Positions 8,676 through 17,689 of a stretch of 64,000 bases of DNA are shown piece after piece. The notes below the pieces were generated by a model. It had not been told where the DNA came from. It ran no database searches and saw only the letters and a list, made by a program, of their open reading frames with translations. Positions within the stretch are counted from its first letter, which is position 1. Each line of letters starts with the position of its first letter. The position numbers and the translations under genes were made by a program. Source of the stretch: Pseudomonas putida (lineage in GTDB: Bacteria > Pseudomonadota > Gammaproteobacteria > Pseudomonadales > Pseudomonadaceae); NCBI RefSeq assembly GCF_003228315.1, contig NZ_CP029693.1, positions 3,957,501-4,021,500 of the forward strand, written 5' to 3'.

Positions 8676-9419
8676 ATGCGCCGTTTGCTTTTCTCTCTGC
8701 TGATGTTCTGCGTTTTGCCCGCCTGGGCAGACGGCCACGACCAGTTGTACAAGGTCGCGGGCTGGCCGGAACAACGCGCGCATTTCAATGACGCCCTCTC
8801 CGCCGCCCAGCAACGCTACCAGAGCAGCCTGCCGCCAGCTGTGTTCCAGGCCCTGGTCAACAACAGCAATCAGCGTTTCGATCCCAAGGCCGTCGATCAG
8901 CGCGCCGAAGCGCAATTGCGCAAGAACCTCGCCGACCCCAAGCCTGCCCTGGCGTTCTTCCAAGCCCCGCTGGGCAAGAAAATCGTCGCGGCCGAGCTGC
9001 TGGCAACCCGTCGAGATCAACTGGCGAAGAACGCCAAGGGCCTGCCGAAGATGACCGCCAGCGACAGCCGCCTGCTGATCATCGGCCACCTGGCCCAGGC
9101 GCTGCCGGCGCGCGAGGCTGGTGCCGAAGTCAGCCTGGCGATTGCCGGTGTGGCCGCCGACAGCCTGAGTTCGATGATTCCCGGCCTGCTGGGTGCAGGC
9201 CAGGCGCAGGGCATGTTGAACGGGCAGCGCCAGCGCCTGATGGATCAGATCGGCAGCGACCTGAACAACACACTGTTGTACGTCTATCGCGATTTGTCGG
9301 ATGAAGAGCTGGAAGAGTTCGCCACCTTTGCCGAATCGGCCGAGGGCAAGGCGTATTACCAGGCGGCATTGGCGGCAATCAAGGCGGGGTTGGCGGTGGG
9401 GCAGGCCAATCCCCAGTGA
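8676..9419 (+). CDS. DUF2059 periplasmic protein
   Basis: A protein of 247 residues with a signal peptide (MRRLLFSLLMFCVLPAWA, cleaved near residue 18) and an AGGAG ribosome site. The C-terminal part matches DUF2059: YVYRDLSDEELEEFATFAES followed by EGKAYYQAALAAIKAGL. Such proteins are exported and helical, of unknown role. It is transcribed divergently from the prolyl-hydroxylase gene, 108 bases apart, so the two share a promoter region. Confidence 0.85.
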   Translation: MRRLLFSLLMFCVLPAWADGHDQLYKVAGWPEQRAHFNDALSAAQQRYQSSLPPAVFQALVNNSNQRFDPKAVDQRAEAQLRKNLADPKPALAFFQAPLGKKIVAAELLATRRDQLAKNAKGLPKMTASDSRLLIIGHLAQALPAREAGAEVSLAIAGVAADSLSSMIPGLLGAGQAQGMLNGQRQRLMDQIGSDLNNTLLYVYRDLSDEELEEFATFAESAEGKAYYQAALAAIKAGLAVGQANPQ

Positions 9420-9440
9420 ACTTCAGCGCCTGAACGGACG

Positions 9441-9513
9441 CCATCGCGGGCAAGCCTTGCTCCCACAGAACTTGCGGCGCATGACCTGTGGGAGCAAGGC
9501 TTGCCCGCGATGG
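9441..9513. repeat. Paired REP element, AAGGCTTGCC-type stem
   Basis: The inverted units CCATCGCGGGCAAGCCTTGC and GGAGCAAGGCTTGCCCGCGA flank a spacer, here in the outward orientation opposite to most others. It lies between convergent genes. Confidence 0.9.
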
Positions 9514-9527
9514 GGCCCTGACTACCG

Positions 9528-10475
9528 CTAGAGATTGCGACCCTTGATCCGCTTGCTCAAAAACCCGAAAAACTCCCCCCGCAACACCGCCGCTTCATTC
9601 GCCAGATGATGCCGCGCGTCCGGCAGCATCAACACCTGGGGCCGATCGAACTTGGCCTTCAACACCTCAAGGTTGTGCTGCCAATCCACCGTCATGTCCG
9701 CCTGCCCCTGCACCACCAAAGGTCGCCGGGGGCTGGCCGGTGCAGCTTCCACACGCTTGATCCAGCGTGCCAGCGCTCCCACCCACGCCGTCGGCAAACG
9801 CAGCGGTTGCAAGGGATCGGCCTGCAGGAAGGGCAGGAAAGCCGGGTCGTTGGAGTTTTCACTGAAGCGCCGGGCGATGGCTTTGACGAATGGCCTGAGC
9901 AAGTAATAACTGAGCTGCGACCAGCCCCATGACCGCGGTCGCACCAGCGGCGCCAACAGGATCACCTGGCCCTGTGCCGGACTGTCCGCCCCCGCATGCA
10001 ACACATGATCGATCACGATCGCACCGCCAGTGCTCTGTCCGCATAGATGCCACGGTTGCGGCAGGTCCAGGGATCGCGCTTCGGCAAACAGCCCTTGCAA
10101 GGTGTCCTGGTATTCGGCGAAATCCTTGATGCTCGCCCGCTCACCGCTGGACAGCCCATGCCCCGGCAAATCGCAGGCGATCACCGCAAAATCCTGCTCC
10201 AGCGCCCACTCGATCACATGCCGGTAGAGGCCGGTGTGATCGTAGAAACCGTGGATGAGAAACAGCGTCGCCTTCGGCCGCTCGGGCCACCAGACCTGGC
10301 TGACCAGTTCATAACCGTCGACCTGAAAGCGGCCCAGCCGACTGCTGACGTTACGCGCGGAAAAGTCCAGCCCGTAAAACCGCTGATAGGCCAGTGCCTG
10401 CGCAGACAGCGGCTGTCCCTCGCTCAGGGGCCGCAGGCTGGCACGCAGTTGATCAGGGTCGAAGGTGGCAGGCAT
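9528..10475 (-). CDS. Alpha/beta hydrolase (serine aminopeptidase S33/monoacylglycerol lipase type)
   Basis: A protein of 315 residues with the alpha/beta-hydrolase fold. The nucleophile elbow is CGQSTGGAIV (GxSxG, serine near residue 135), the oxyanion strand is TLFLIHGFYDHTG, and the catalytic acid and histidine regions fit VVQGQADMTVDW and PDARHHLANE. No signal peptide is evident, so it is probably cytoplasmic. The start at 10475 (MPATFDPDQLRASL) was chosen because the upstream extension has no family character. It is divergent from the thioredoxin-like gene. Substrate unknown; lysophospholipase or monoacylglycerol lipase activity is possible. Confidence 0.85.
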   Translation of the reverse strand: MPATFDPDQLRASLRPLSEGQPLSAQALAYQRFYGLDFSARNVSSRLGRFQVDGYELVSQVWWPERPKATLFLIHGFYDHTGLYRHVIEWALEQDFAVIACDLPGHGLSSGERASIKDFAEYQDTLQGLFAEARSLDLPQPWHLCGQSTGGAIVIDHVLHAGADSPAQGQVILLAPLVRPRSWGWSQLSYYLLRPFVKAIARRFSENSNDPAFLPFLQADPLQPLRLPTAWVGALARWIKRVEAAPASPRRPLVVQGQADMTVDWQHNLEVLKAKFDRPQVLMLPDARHHLANEAAVLRGEFFGFLSKRIKGRNL

Positions 10476-10571
10476 GGACGATTCCAGAGCGCAAAACGGG
10501 CTTGATTGACCTGCGATATTCATCTGTCGAGGCAAGCATGGCAAGCTAGCCGACCTTCGAGGATTGAACCC

Positions 10572-11153
10572 ATGCGATCGCCCCTGCGCGCCACCTTGTT
10601 TGTCAGCCTGCTTGCCCTGCTGTGCGCCGCGGTCCTGTGGGCGGCCTATGACTGGTTCCAGGGACGCTATCTGCGCGCGTTCAGCGAGCACACGGCGCTG
10701 TTCTCCGGCGATCCGCTACGTCTTCCCGACAGCCTCGCCGGCCCTGGTGCCATTCGCCTCGTTCACTTCTGGGACCCGGCTTGCCCGTGCAATGTCGGCA
10801 ACCAGCAACACCTGAGCGAACTGGTCGAGCAGTACGGCCCCCAGGGCGTCGAATTCTATTCGGTGCAAAAAGCCGGCAGCCACGGCCAGTTGCCCTCCAC
10901 CCTGAGTAGCCTGAAAACCCTCAGCAGCCTGCCCGGCTCCGAGCAGGTCCCCGCCAGCCCCGCCGTGGCGATCTGGGACCGCAGCGGCAAACTGGCGTAC
11001 TTCGGTCCCTACAGCGAAGGCCTGACCTGCAACTCCAGCAACAGCTTCATCGAGCCGATCCTCAAGGCGCTGAACGAAGGTCGCCCGGTGAGTGCCACGC
11101 ACACACTCGCGGTGGGGTGTTACTGCCCCTGGCCGGTCGACCGCGCCCGATAA
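10572..11153 (+). CDS. Membrane-anchored thioredoxin-like protein (DUF6436 type)
   Basis: A protein of 193 residues with one N-terminal membrane helix (about residues 9-26, LFVSLLALLCAAVLWAAY) and a periplasmic thioredoxin-fold domain. The active-site-like motif is WDPACPCNVGNQQH, a CPC arrangement rather than the normal CxxC. A later TCNSSNSF segment and the CYCPWP motif near the C-terminus add more cysteines. It lies immediately upstream of the hacB-like acylase and may be transcribed with it. Redox activity is inferred only. Confidence 0.75.
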   Translation: MRSPLRATLFVSLLALLCAAVLWAAYDWFQGRYLRAFSEHTALFSGDPLRLPDSLAGPGAIRLVHFWDPACPCNVGNQQHLSELVEQYGPQGVEFYSVQKAGSHGQLPSTLSSLKTLSSLPGSEQVPASPAVAIWDRSGKLAYFGPYSEGLTCNSSNSFIEPILKALNEGRPVSATHTLAVGCYCPWPVDRAR

Positions 11154-11280
11154 GGTCAATCCCCGCGCCGCGAATCCCTCCTACGGGCGATGCATGCATT
11201 CGGTGAGCCGTGTTAAACAGTGGCACCGTCTTAGACAGTGGCTATGGAACTGCTGCCACCCATAACAACAAGGAGTCACC

Positions 11281-13692
11281 ATGAAACGTAGCCTGACCGT
11301 TCTCGGATTGCTGATCGCCGCACTCGCCGCAGGGGCCGGTGGCTACCTCTACAGCAAGCAACCGACACGTCAGGGCATGGTGGAACTGCAGCACCTGCAA
11401 GGCTCGGTCACCGTGCGCTACGACGAGCGCGGCGTCCCGCACATCCGCGCTGAAAACGAACCCGACCTGTACCGCGCCCTGGGTTACGTGCATGCCCAGG
11501 ACCGACTGTTCCAGATGGAAGTCCTGCGGCGTCTGGCCCGTGGCGAGCTGGCCGAAGTGCTTGGCCCGAAACAGCTCGACACCGACAAGCTGATGCGCAG
11601 CCTGCGCATTCGCGAACGCGCCGAAACCTACCTGGCGAATCTGGACAAGCAATCGCCCACCTTCATTGCCATGCAGGCCTATCTGGATGGCATCAACCAG
11701 TATCAGGACAGCCACGCCAGACCCGTGGAGTTCGATGTACTGGGTATTCCCAAACGCCCTTTCACCGCACAGGACACCATCAGCATCGCCGGCTACATGG
11801 CCTACAGCTTTGCCGCGGCATTTCGCACCGAACCGCTGCTGACCTTCGTGCGAGATCAACTCGGCCCCAATTACCTGAGCGTGTTCGACCTCGACTGGCA
11901 ACCAAAGGGCATGCTGACCGACCACGAGAGCAACGCCGCACCAGCGCTGGCCAGTGTCGACTGGAAAGACCTCAACGCCCTCGCCCGCCTGAGCGAGCAG
12001 GCCTTGGCCGATAACGGCCTGCCACAGTTCGAGGGCAGCAACGCCTGGGCCGTTTCCGGCAGTCGCACCAAAAGTGGCAAGCCGCTGCTGGCGGGTGACC
12101 CGCATATCCGTTTTTCCGCACCGTCGGTGTGGTACGAAGCACACCTGTCGATGCCCGGTTTCGAACTCTATGGTCACTATCAGGCGCTGATGCCGTTCGC
12201 CTCGCTGGGTATGAACCGGGATTTCGGCTGGAGCATCACCATGTTCCAGAACGATGACCTCGATCTGATTGCCGAGAAGGTCAACCCGGACAACCCCAAC
12301 CAGGTCTGGTATCGCGGCAAGTGGGTGGACATGGTGACCAGCGAACAGCAGATCGCGGTCAAGGGCCAGCCCCCGGTGACACTGGTACTGCGCCAGTCGC
12401 CCCACGGCCCGATCGTCAACGATGCGCTGGGCAACAGTGTCGGCAAGACGCCCATCGCCATGTGGTGGGCCTTTCTCGAAAGCCAGAACCCGATCATCGA
12501 CGGCTTCTACCAGCTCAACCGTGCCGACACCCTGGCCAAGGCCCGTAGCGCCTCGGCGAAAATCCAGGCGCCCGGCCTGAACATCGTCTGGGCCAACGCC
12601 AAGGGCGACATCGGCTGGTGGGCCGCCGCTCAACTGCCAAAACGCCCGGCGGGTGTACGCCCGTGGTTCATCCTCGACGGCAGCACCACTGACGCCGACA
12701 AGGATGGCTTCTACCCGTTCAGTGCCAACCCCCAGGAAGAAAACCCGGCGCGCGGCTACATCGTCTCGGCGAACTTCCAGCCACTGTCACCGACGGGCAT
12801 GGAGATCCCCGGCTATTACAACCTCGCCGACCGTGGCCAGCAACTCAACCAGCAGTTGGGTGACAAGAACGTCAAATGGAGTCTGGAATCCAGCCAGGCC
12901 CTGCAACTGGGTACGACGACAGGCTACGGCCCGCGCTTGCTGGCACCGCTGATACCGGTGCTGCGCAGCGTGGTGACGGATCCCGCCGAATTGAAACTCG
13001 TCGAACAACTGGCCCAGTGGAAAGGCGATTACCCACTCGATTCGACCAACGCCACACTGTTCAACCAGTTCCTGTTCAATCTGGCCGACGCGGCGATGCA
13101 CGATGAACTGGGCGATGGTTTCTTCGACACCCTGCTCTCGACCCGTGTGATCGATGCCGCGCTGCCGAGGCTGGCAGCCGACCCAGACTCACCCTGGTGG
13201 GACAACCGCAATACCCTCGGCAAGGAAACCCGTGCCGATACGGTCAAGGCGGCTTGGCAGGCCAGCATCGCCCACCTCAAGAACACACTCGGCGCGGATT
13301 CCGCGCAATGGCAATGGGGCAAGGCGCACACCCTGACCCACAGCCATCCACTGGGCCAGCAAAAGCCGCTGGACCGGCTGTTCAATGTCGGCCCGTTCGC
13401 CGCGCCCGGCACCCATGAAGTGCCGAACAACCTCTCGGCGAAGATCGGCCCGGCGCCCTGGCCGGTGACCTACGGTCCTTCGACACGACGCTTGATCGAC
13501 TTCGCCGACCCGACCCACAGCCTGACCGTCAACCCGGTGGGCCAGAGTGGCGTGCTGTTCGACCGGCACTATGACGACCAGGCCGAGGCGTATATCGAAG
13601 GGGTTTATTTCCAGGCGCATCTGAATGATGAAGAGGTGACGGCGAATACTCGCAGTACCTTGAAGCTGTTGCCGGCGCGGTCGGGACAATGA
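11281..13692 (+). CDS. hacB: Penicillin-amidase-family acylase, HacB-like
   Basis: A protein of 803 residues of the Ntn-hydrolase acylase family, exported by an N-terminal signal/anchor (LTVLGLLIAALAAGAGGYLY). The precursor should cut itself before Ser253 in EGSNAWAVSGSRTKSGK, which becomes the N-terminal nucleophile of the beta subunit; DPHIRFSAPSVWYEAH follows as in the family. Synteny with P. aeruginosa (directly beyond the spu genes) points to HacB, an acyl-homoserine-lactone acylase. Substrate range cannot be read from sequence. The ribosome site AAGGAG lies eight bases before the ATG. Confidence 0.85.
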   Translation: MKRSLTVLGLLIAALAAGAGGYLYSKQPTRQGMVELQHLQGSVTVRYDERGVPHIRAENEPDLYRALGYVHAQDRLFQMEVLRRLARGELAEVLGPKQLDTDKLMRSLRIRERAETYLANLDKQSPTFIAMQAYLDGINQYQDSHARPVEFDVLGIPKRPFTAQDTISIAGYMAYSFAAAFRTEPLLTFVRDQLGPNYLSVFDLDWQPKGMLTDHESNAAPALASVDWKDLNALARLSEQALADNGLPQFEGSNAWAVSGSRTKSGKPLLAGDPHIRFSAPSVWYEAHLSMPGFELYGHYQALMPFASLGMNRDFGWSITMFQNDDLDLIAEKVNPDNPNQVWYRGKWVDMVTSEQQIAVKGQPPVTLVLRQSPHGPIVNDALGNSVGKTPIAMWWAFLESQNPIIDGFYQLNRADTLAKARSASAKIQAPGLNIVWANAKGDIGWWAAAQLPKRPAGVRPWFILDGSTTDADKDGFYPFSANPQEENPARGYIVSANFQPLSPTGMEIPGYYNLADRGQQLNQQLGDKNVKWSLESSQALQLGTTTGYGPRLLAPLIPVLRSVVTDPAELKLVEQLAQWKGDYPLDSTNATLFNQFLFNLADAAMHDELGDGFFDTLLSTRVIDAALPRLAADPDSPWWDNRNTLGKETRADTVKAAWQASIAHLKNTLGADSAQWQWGKAHTLTHSHPLGQQKPLDRLFNVGPFAAPGTHEVPNNLSAKIGPAPWPVTYGPSTRRLIDFADPTHSLTVNPVGQSGVLFDRHYDDQAEAYIEGVYFQAHLNDEEVTANTRSTLKLLPARSGQ

Positions 13693-13714
13693 ATCTCCGC
13701 AGGCTGGGTGGACG

Positions 13715-13789
13715 CTATCGCGAGCAGGCTCGCTCCTACAATGGGTCTTCCTGCACCGGACCACTGTAGGAGCGAGCCTGCTCGCGATG
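13715..13789. repeat. Paired REP element
   Basis: The units CTATCGCGAGCAGGCTCGC and GGAGCGAGCCTGCTCGCGA form an inverted pair in outward orientation between the convergent acylase and GlxA-regulator genes. Confidence 0.9.
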
Positions 13790-13818
13790 AGGCCCGGATA
13801 AACACCGCAAATTTCGGC

Positions 13819-14784
13819 TCAAACCATCGCCGCAAAATGCTGCCTGAACTGCTGCGGCGTCACCCCCAGCCTCCGATTGAACACACTGCGCATGTGCTGG
13901 GCATCGCGGAACCCGCACTGATAGGCCACCGTCTTGAGCGGCGCAGTGGTGCTCTCCAGCAACACCCGCGCCGCATCCACCCGTGCCCGCTCGACGAATT
14001 CGGCCGGGGTGACTTTCGCCTCCTTGGCGAACACCCGGGAAAAGTTGCGCGCACTCATGTTGGCGGCATTGGCCAGGTCGGCAATGGTCAGGTCGCCGGT
14101 CAGGTTGGCCAACACATAATGCTGGACCATGGCCACTGCTGAAGTCGGTTCGGCGTGGGGCGTGAGGAACGGGCTGAACTGTGACTGACCGCCCGCACGC
14201 TGGGTGAACACCACCAGCCGCTTGGCCACGCTCAGCGCCACCTCAGGGCCGTGATCGCGGCCCAGCAGGTACAACGCCAGGTCGATCCCCGCCGTGACAC
14301 CGGCCGAGGTGTAGAGCTCGCCATCCTGCACATACAGCCGATCCGCTTCCACCTTGGCCTTCGGGCACAGCGTTGCCAGTGCCGCAGCGTCATCCCAGTG
14401 GGTCGTCACCGTGCGCCCATCCAGCAAGCCCGCGCGGGCGAGCATGAAGGCGCCGTTGCAGATCGAGCCAAAACGCGCCGCCCGCGCGCAGGCATCACGC
14501 AGCCAGGTGTCGAACGTCGCGCCGAATTCCAAGAACGGCAATTGCGGGCCGCCGGCGACCAACAGCAAGTCGTAGGCCTGCATCGCTTCGCTGAAATGCC
14601 GGTGGGCGTTCAGCGCCAGACCGTTGGAACAGGCCATCACTCCGTGCTCGACACCAATCACCTCCAACCGATAGTGATGCTCCGGTGACAGAAAACGATT
14701 GGCCTCGGAAAACACATCCATGGGACCGGTGACATCCAGCGACTGGACGCCGGTGAATACGACGATGGCAACGGTTTTACTCAT
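13819..14784 (-). CDS. GlxA-family transcriptional regulator (DJ-1/PfpI + AraC)
   Basis: A protein of 321 residues. The N-terminal ~190 residues form a DJ-1/PfpI-like domain (VAIVVFTGVQSLDVTGPMDV, LLLVAGGP, FGSICNGAFMLARAGLL), probably a ligand sensor. The C-terminal ~100 residues are an AraC-type double helix-turn-helix (LTIADLANAANMSARNFSRV and TVAYQCGFRDAQHMRSVFNR). It is divergent from the HD-domain gene at 15099, so regulation of that gene is a reasonable guess. The inducing ligand is unknown. Confidence 0.88.
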   Translation of the reverse strand: MSKTVAIVVFTGVQSLDVTGPMDVFSEANRFLSPEHHYRLEVIGVEHGVMACSNGLALNAHRHFSEAMQAYDLLLVAGGPQLPFLEFGATFDTWLRDACARAARFGSICNGAFMLARAGLLDGRTVTTHWDDAAALATLCPKAKVEADRLYVQDGELYTSAGVTAGIDLALYLLGRDHGPEVALSVAKRLVVFTQRAGGQSQFSPFLTPHAEPTSAVAMVQHYVLANLTGDLTIADLANAANMSARNFSRVFAKEAKVTPAEFVERARVDAARVLLESTTAPLKTVAYQCGFRDAQHMRSVFNRRLGVTPQQFRQHFAAMV

Positions 14785-14823
14785 GACGCGAATCGCCTTC
14801 TATGGATCTGAATGCACCGTCCC

Positions 14824-14925
14824 CTGTAGGAGCGAGCCTGCTCGCGATGGTCGTCAACGATGACGAGGGCTGTCTGGATGTACGCGGTGTTCTTACGTTC
14901 ATCGCGAGCAGGCTCGCTCCTACAG
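14824..14925. repeat. Paired REP element, long conserved-spacer subfamily
   Basis: Inverted GGAGCGAGCCTGCTCGCGA units flank a ~64-base spacer that contains GTCAACGATGACG. The same spacer recurs in the REP pairs at 20128, 54840 and (inverted) 61105. It lies in the 314-base gap between the GlxA regulator and the HD-domain gene, which otherwise shows no gene. Confidence 0.9.
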
Positions 14926-15098
14926 TGGACAAGGAAACTGCGTGCAAACTTAGCCAATCCGGGGGCAACAAGCGAGGTTGGCACGATATGGATGCTCATT
15001 GGCCGGGATCGCAGCCATGGATCGATTGTTCGGTTTGGGGTGCACGAACACACTGAAACCCTCAGCGCCGCACCGGCGTCTAGCACGAGGAAGCCCCC

Positions 15099-15740
15099 AT
15101 GAGCAGCACCATTGCCGGCATCAAAATCCCCGACAGTGCACTGGCCAATGCCGTCACCGAATACATCCGCGACGTCGAGTCCGATCTGCTTTACCACCAC
15201 TCCCGCCGAGTGTTTCTGTTCGGCGCGTTGAGCGGCGAACGCAAGCAGCTGGCCTACAACCCGGAGCTGTTGTACGTCGGTGCGATGTTCCATGACCTCG
15301 GCCTGGTGGAGGGCTATCGCAGCGACACCGAGCGCTTTGAAGTCGATGGTGCCAACGCGGCGGCAGCGTTCCTCAAGCCTTACGGTTTCAGTGATGACGA
15401 TATCGAACAGGTGTGGCTGTCGATCGCCCTGCACACCACACCGGGCGTGCCACAGCATCTGCGCCCGACCGTGGCATTGGTGACGGCCGGTGTTGAAATG
15501 GACGTGCTGGGCATGGACTACGCGGCGTTTTCCACAGTGCAGCGTGAAGCGGTGGTGCATGCGCATCCACGGGGTGAAGGGTTCAAGGAGTGCATCATCT
15601 GCGCCTTTGCCAACGGCTTGCGCCATCGTCCGCAGACCACGTTCGGCAATGTGAAGACGGATGTGCTGGTGGATCAGGAGCCGGGGTTCAAGCCGATGAA
15701 TTTTGTCGAGGTCATTCGCAATTCACCGTGGGTTTCCTGA
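15099..15740 (+). CDS. HD-domain hydrolase-like protein
   Basis: A protein of 213 residues with the HD metal-binding pattern: histidine in YHHSRRVFLFGALSG, the HD pair in VGAMFHDLGLVEGY, and a later histidine in LSIALHTTPGVPQH. The layout resembles cyanamide-hydratase-like HD proteins rather than dNTPases. The start follows CGAGGAAGCCCCC. The gene is divergent from a GlxA-type regulator, a common regulator/target arrangement. The substrate is not known. Confidence 0.8.
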   Translation: MSSTIAGIKIPDSALANAVTEYIRDVESDLLYHHSRRVFLFGALSGERKQLAYNPELLYVGAMFHDLGLVEGYRSDTERFEVDGANAAAAFLKPYGFSDDDIEQVWLSIALHTTPGVPQHLRPTVALVTAGVEMDVLGMDYAAFSTVQREAVVHAHPRGEGFKECIICAFANGLRHRPQTTFGNVKTDVLVDQEPGFKPMNFVEVIRNSPWVS

Positions 15741-15746
15741 ATCCAA

Positions 15747-15837
15747 TGTAGGAGCGAGCCTGCTCGCGATAGCAGTGAATCAGGCAACACTTCAGTCGAC
15801 TGACACTCCGCCATCGCGAGCAGGCTCGCTCCTACAG
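15747..15837. repeat. Paired REP element
   Basis: An inverted GGAGCGAGCCTGCTCGCGA pair starts six bases after the HD-domain stop codon and ends 45 bases before the end of spuH, so it sits between convergent genes. Confidence 0.9.
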
Positions 15838-15881
15838 TTTGGATTTGGGTTGATCACGAAGATGTGATCAACCCATCAGGC

Positions 15882-16772
15882 TCAAGCCGCTTCCGGCGCC
15901 TGCGCGCGGCGCACTTCCGGTTGCTTCCAGGAGTCGGCTGCACCTTCTTCGATGGCTTGCTGGATCGCACGCTTGCGCGCTTCTTCGGCGCGACGACCGA
16001 AGAACCAGACCAGGAAGGTCATCAGCGATACCGCCAACAGAATCAGGCTGGCCACGGCGTTGATCTCGGGCTTCACGCCCAGGCGCACCGCCGAGAACAC
16101 TTCCATCGGCAAGGTCGTGGAACCCGGACCGGACACGAAGCTCGCCAACACCAGGTCATCCAGGGACAGGGCGAACGACATCATGCCGCCCGCCGCCAGC
16201 GATGGCGCGATCATCGGGATGGTGATCAGGAAGAACACCTTGAACGGCTTGGCACCCAGGTCCATGGCCGCTTCTTCGATGGACAGGTCCAGCTCACGCA
16301 AGCGCGCCGACACCACCACCGCCACATACGCCGCACAGAACGTGGTGTGAGCGATCCAGATCGTCACGATGCCGCGCTCCTGTGGCCAACCGATCATCTG
16401 CGCCATCGCCACGAACAGCAGCAACAGCGACAGACCGGTGATCACTTCCGGCATTACCAGCGGCGCGGTGACCAGGCCACCGAACAGCGTGCGGCCCTTG
16501 AAGCGGGTGATGCGGGTCAGGACGAATGCCGCCAGGGTACCCAGTGCCACGGCTGCCACCGCCGTGTAGCAGGCGATTTCCAGCGAGCGCACCACCGAGC
16601 CCATCAGTTGCGTGTTGTCCATCAGGCCCACGTACCACTTGATCGACCAGCCGCCCCACACCGTCACCAGTTTCGAGGCGTTGAACGAGTAGATCACCAG
16701 GATCAGCATCGGCAGATAGATGAACAGCAAACCCAGTACCAGCATCAGGCTGGAGAAACGGAAGCGTTTCAT
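15882..16772 (-). CDS. spuH: Polyamine ABC transporter permease SpuH (PotI-like)
   Basis: An inner-membrane permease of 296 residues and about six helices. The family EAA loop is visible as EEAAMDLGAKPFKVFFLITI. With SpuG it forms the channel of the polyamine importer powered by SpuF. The gene overlaps the end of spuG by four bases (ATGA), which implies coupled translation. It is the last gene of the minus-strand spu operon. An acidic, charged C-terminal tail follows the last helix. Confidence 0.93.
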   Translation of the reverse strand: MKRFRFSSLMLVLGLLFIYLPMLILVIYSFNASKLVTVWGGWSIKWYVGLMDNTQLMGSVVRSLEIACYTAVAAVALGTLAAFVLTRITRFKGRTLFGGLVTAPLVMPEVITGLSLLLLFVAMAQMIGWPQERGIVTIWIAHTTFCAAYVAVVVSARLRELDLSIEEAAMDLGAKPFKVFFLITIPMIAPSLAAGGMMSFALSLDDLVLASFVSGPGSTTLPMEVFSAVRLGVKPEINAVASLILLAVSLMTFLVWFFGRRAEEARKRAIQQAIEEGAADSWKQPEVRRAQAPEAA

Positions 16773-17689
16773 TCTTTACCCTCCATTTCCTTGGCCTGAC
16801 TGCGGTTGAACAGGATGATCGGCACGATCAGGATCGCCAGCATCACCACCGCCAGGGCGGACGCCACCGGCCAATCACGGTTGTTGAAGAACTCTTGCCA
16901 GAGCACTTTACCGATCATCAGGGTTTCCGGACCGCCAAGCAGTTCAGGGATCACGAACTCGCCCACCACCGGGATGAACACCAGCATGCAGCCGGCGATG
17001 ATGCCGTTCTTGGACAGTGGAATGGTGATCTTCCAGAAGCTGTTGAAGGTGCTCGAACCCAGGTCCGACGCAGCCTCAAGCAAGCTTGCATCGTGCTTCA
17101 CGAGGTTGGCGTACAGCGGCAGGATCATGAACGGCAGGTACGAATACACGACGCCGATGTACACCGCCAGGTTGGTGTTGAGGATCTGCAGCGGTTCGCT
17201 GATCCAGCCCATGCTCATCAGGAAACCGTTGAGCAGACCGTTGTTGCTGAGGATACCCATCCACGCATACACGCGGATCAGGATCGCGGTCCAGGTCGGC
17301 ATCATGATCAGCAGCACCAGTACCGTCTGCAGCTCTTTGCGGGCACTGGCGATGGCATAGGCCATCGGGTAGCCGATCAACAGGCACAGGATGGTGCTGA
17401 AGAACGCCATCTTCAACGAGCCCAGGTAAGCCGAGATGTACAACTCGTCGGCGCTGAGCATGGCGTAGTTGCCGAGGTTGAGCAGCAGTTGCAGCTTCTG
17501 CTCGGCGTAGCTGTAGATTTCGGTGTACGGCGGAATGGCCACGTCCGCTTCGGCGAAGCTGATCTTCAGGACGATGAAGAACGGCAACATGAAGAACAGG
17601 AACAGCCAGACGAAAGGAACCCCGATGACCAGTTGGCGGCCACCGGGAATTATTCGATTGAGGCGGCGTTTGAATTTGCGCATGTTCAT
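16769..17689 (-). CDS. spuG: Polyamine ABC transporter permease SpuG (PotH-like)
   Basis: An inner-membrane permease of 306 residues. A first helix (VIGVPFVWLFLFFMLPFFIV) and the EAA-type loop LLEAASDLGSSTFNSFWKIT identify it. It pairs with SpuH. It overlaps spuF upstream and spuH downstream by four bases each (ATGA junctions), so the three genes are tightly coupled. The ATG two codons in (MRKFK) is a possible alternative start. Confidence 0.93.
   Translation of the reverse strand: MNMRKFKRRLNRIIPGGRQLVIGVPFVWLFLFFMLPFFIVLKISFAEADVAIPPYTEIYSYAEQKLQLLLNLGNYAMLSADELYISAYLGSLKMAFFSTILCLLIGYPMAYAIASARKELQTVLVLLIMMPTWTAILIRVYAWMGILSNNGLLNGFLMSMGWISEPLQILNTNLAVYIGVVYSYLPFMILPLYANLVKHDASLLEAASDLGSSTFNSFWKITIPLSKNGIIAGCMLVFIPVVGEFVIPELLGGPETLMIGKVLWQEFFNNRDWPVASALAVVMLAILIVPIILFNRSQAKEMEGKE

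Noticed and set aside
8568..9089. An N-terminal extension of the prolyl hydroxylase to 384 residues
   Set aside because: The extension runs antisense through the DUF2059 gene, has no family character, and a good ribosome site precedes the ATG at 8567.
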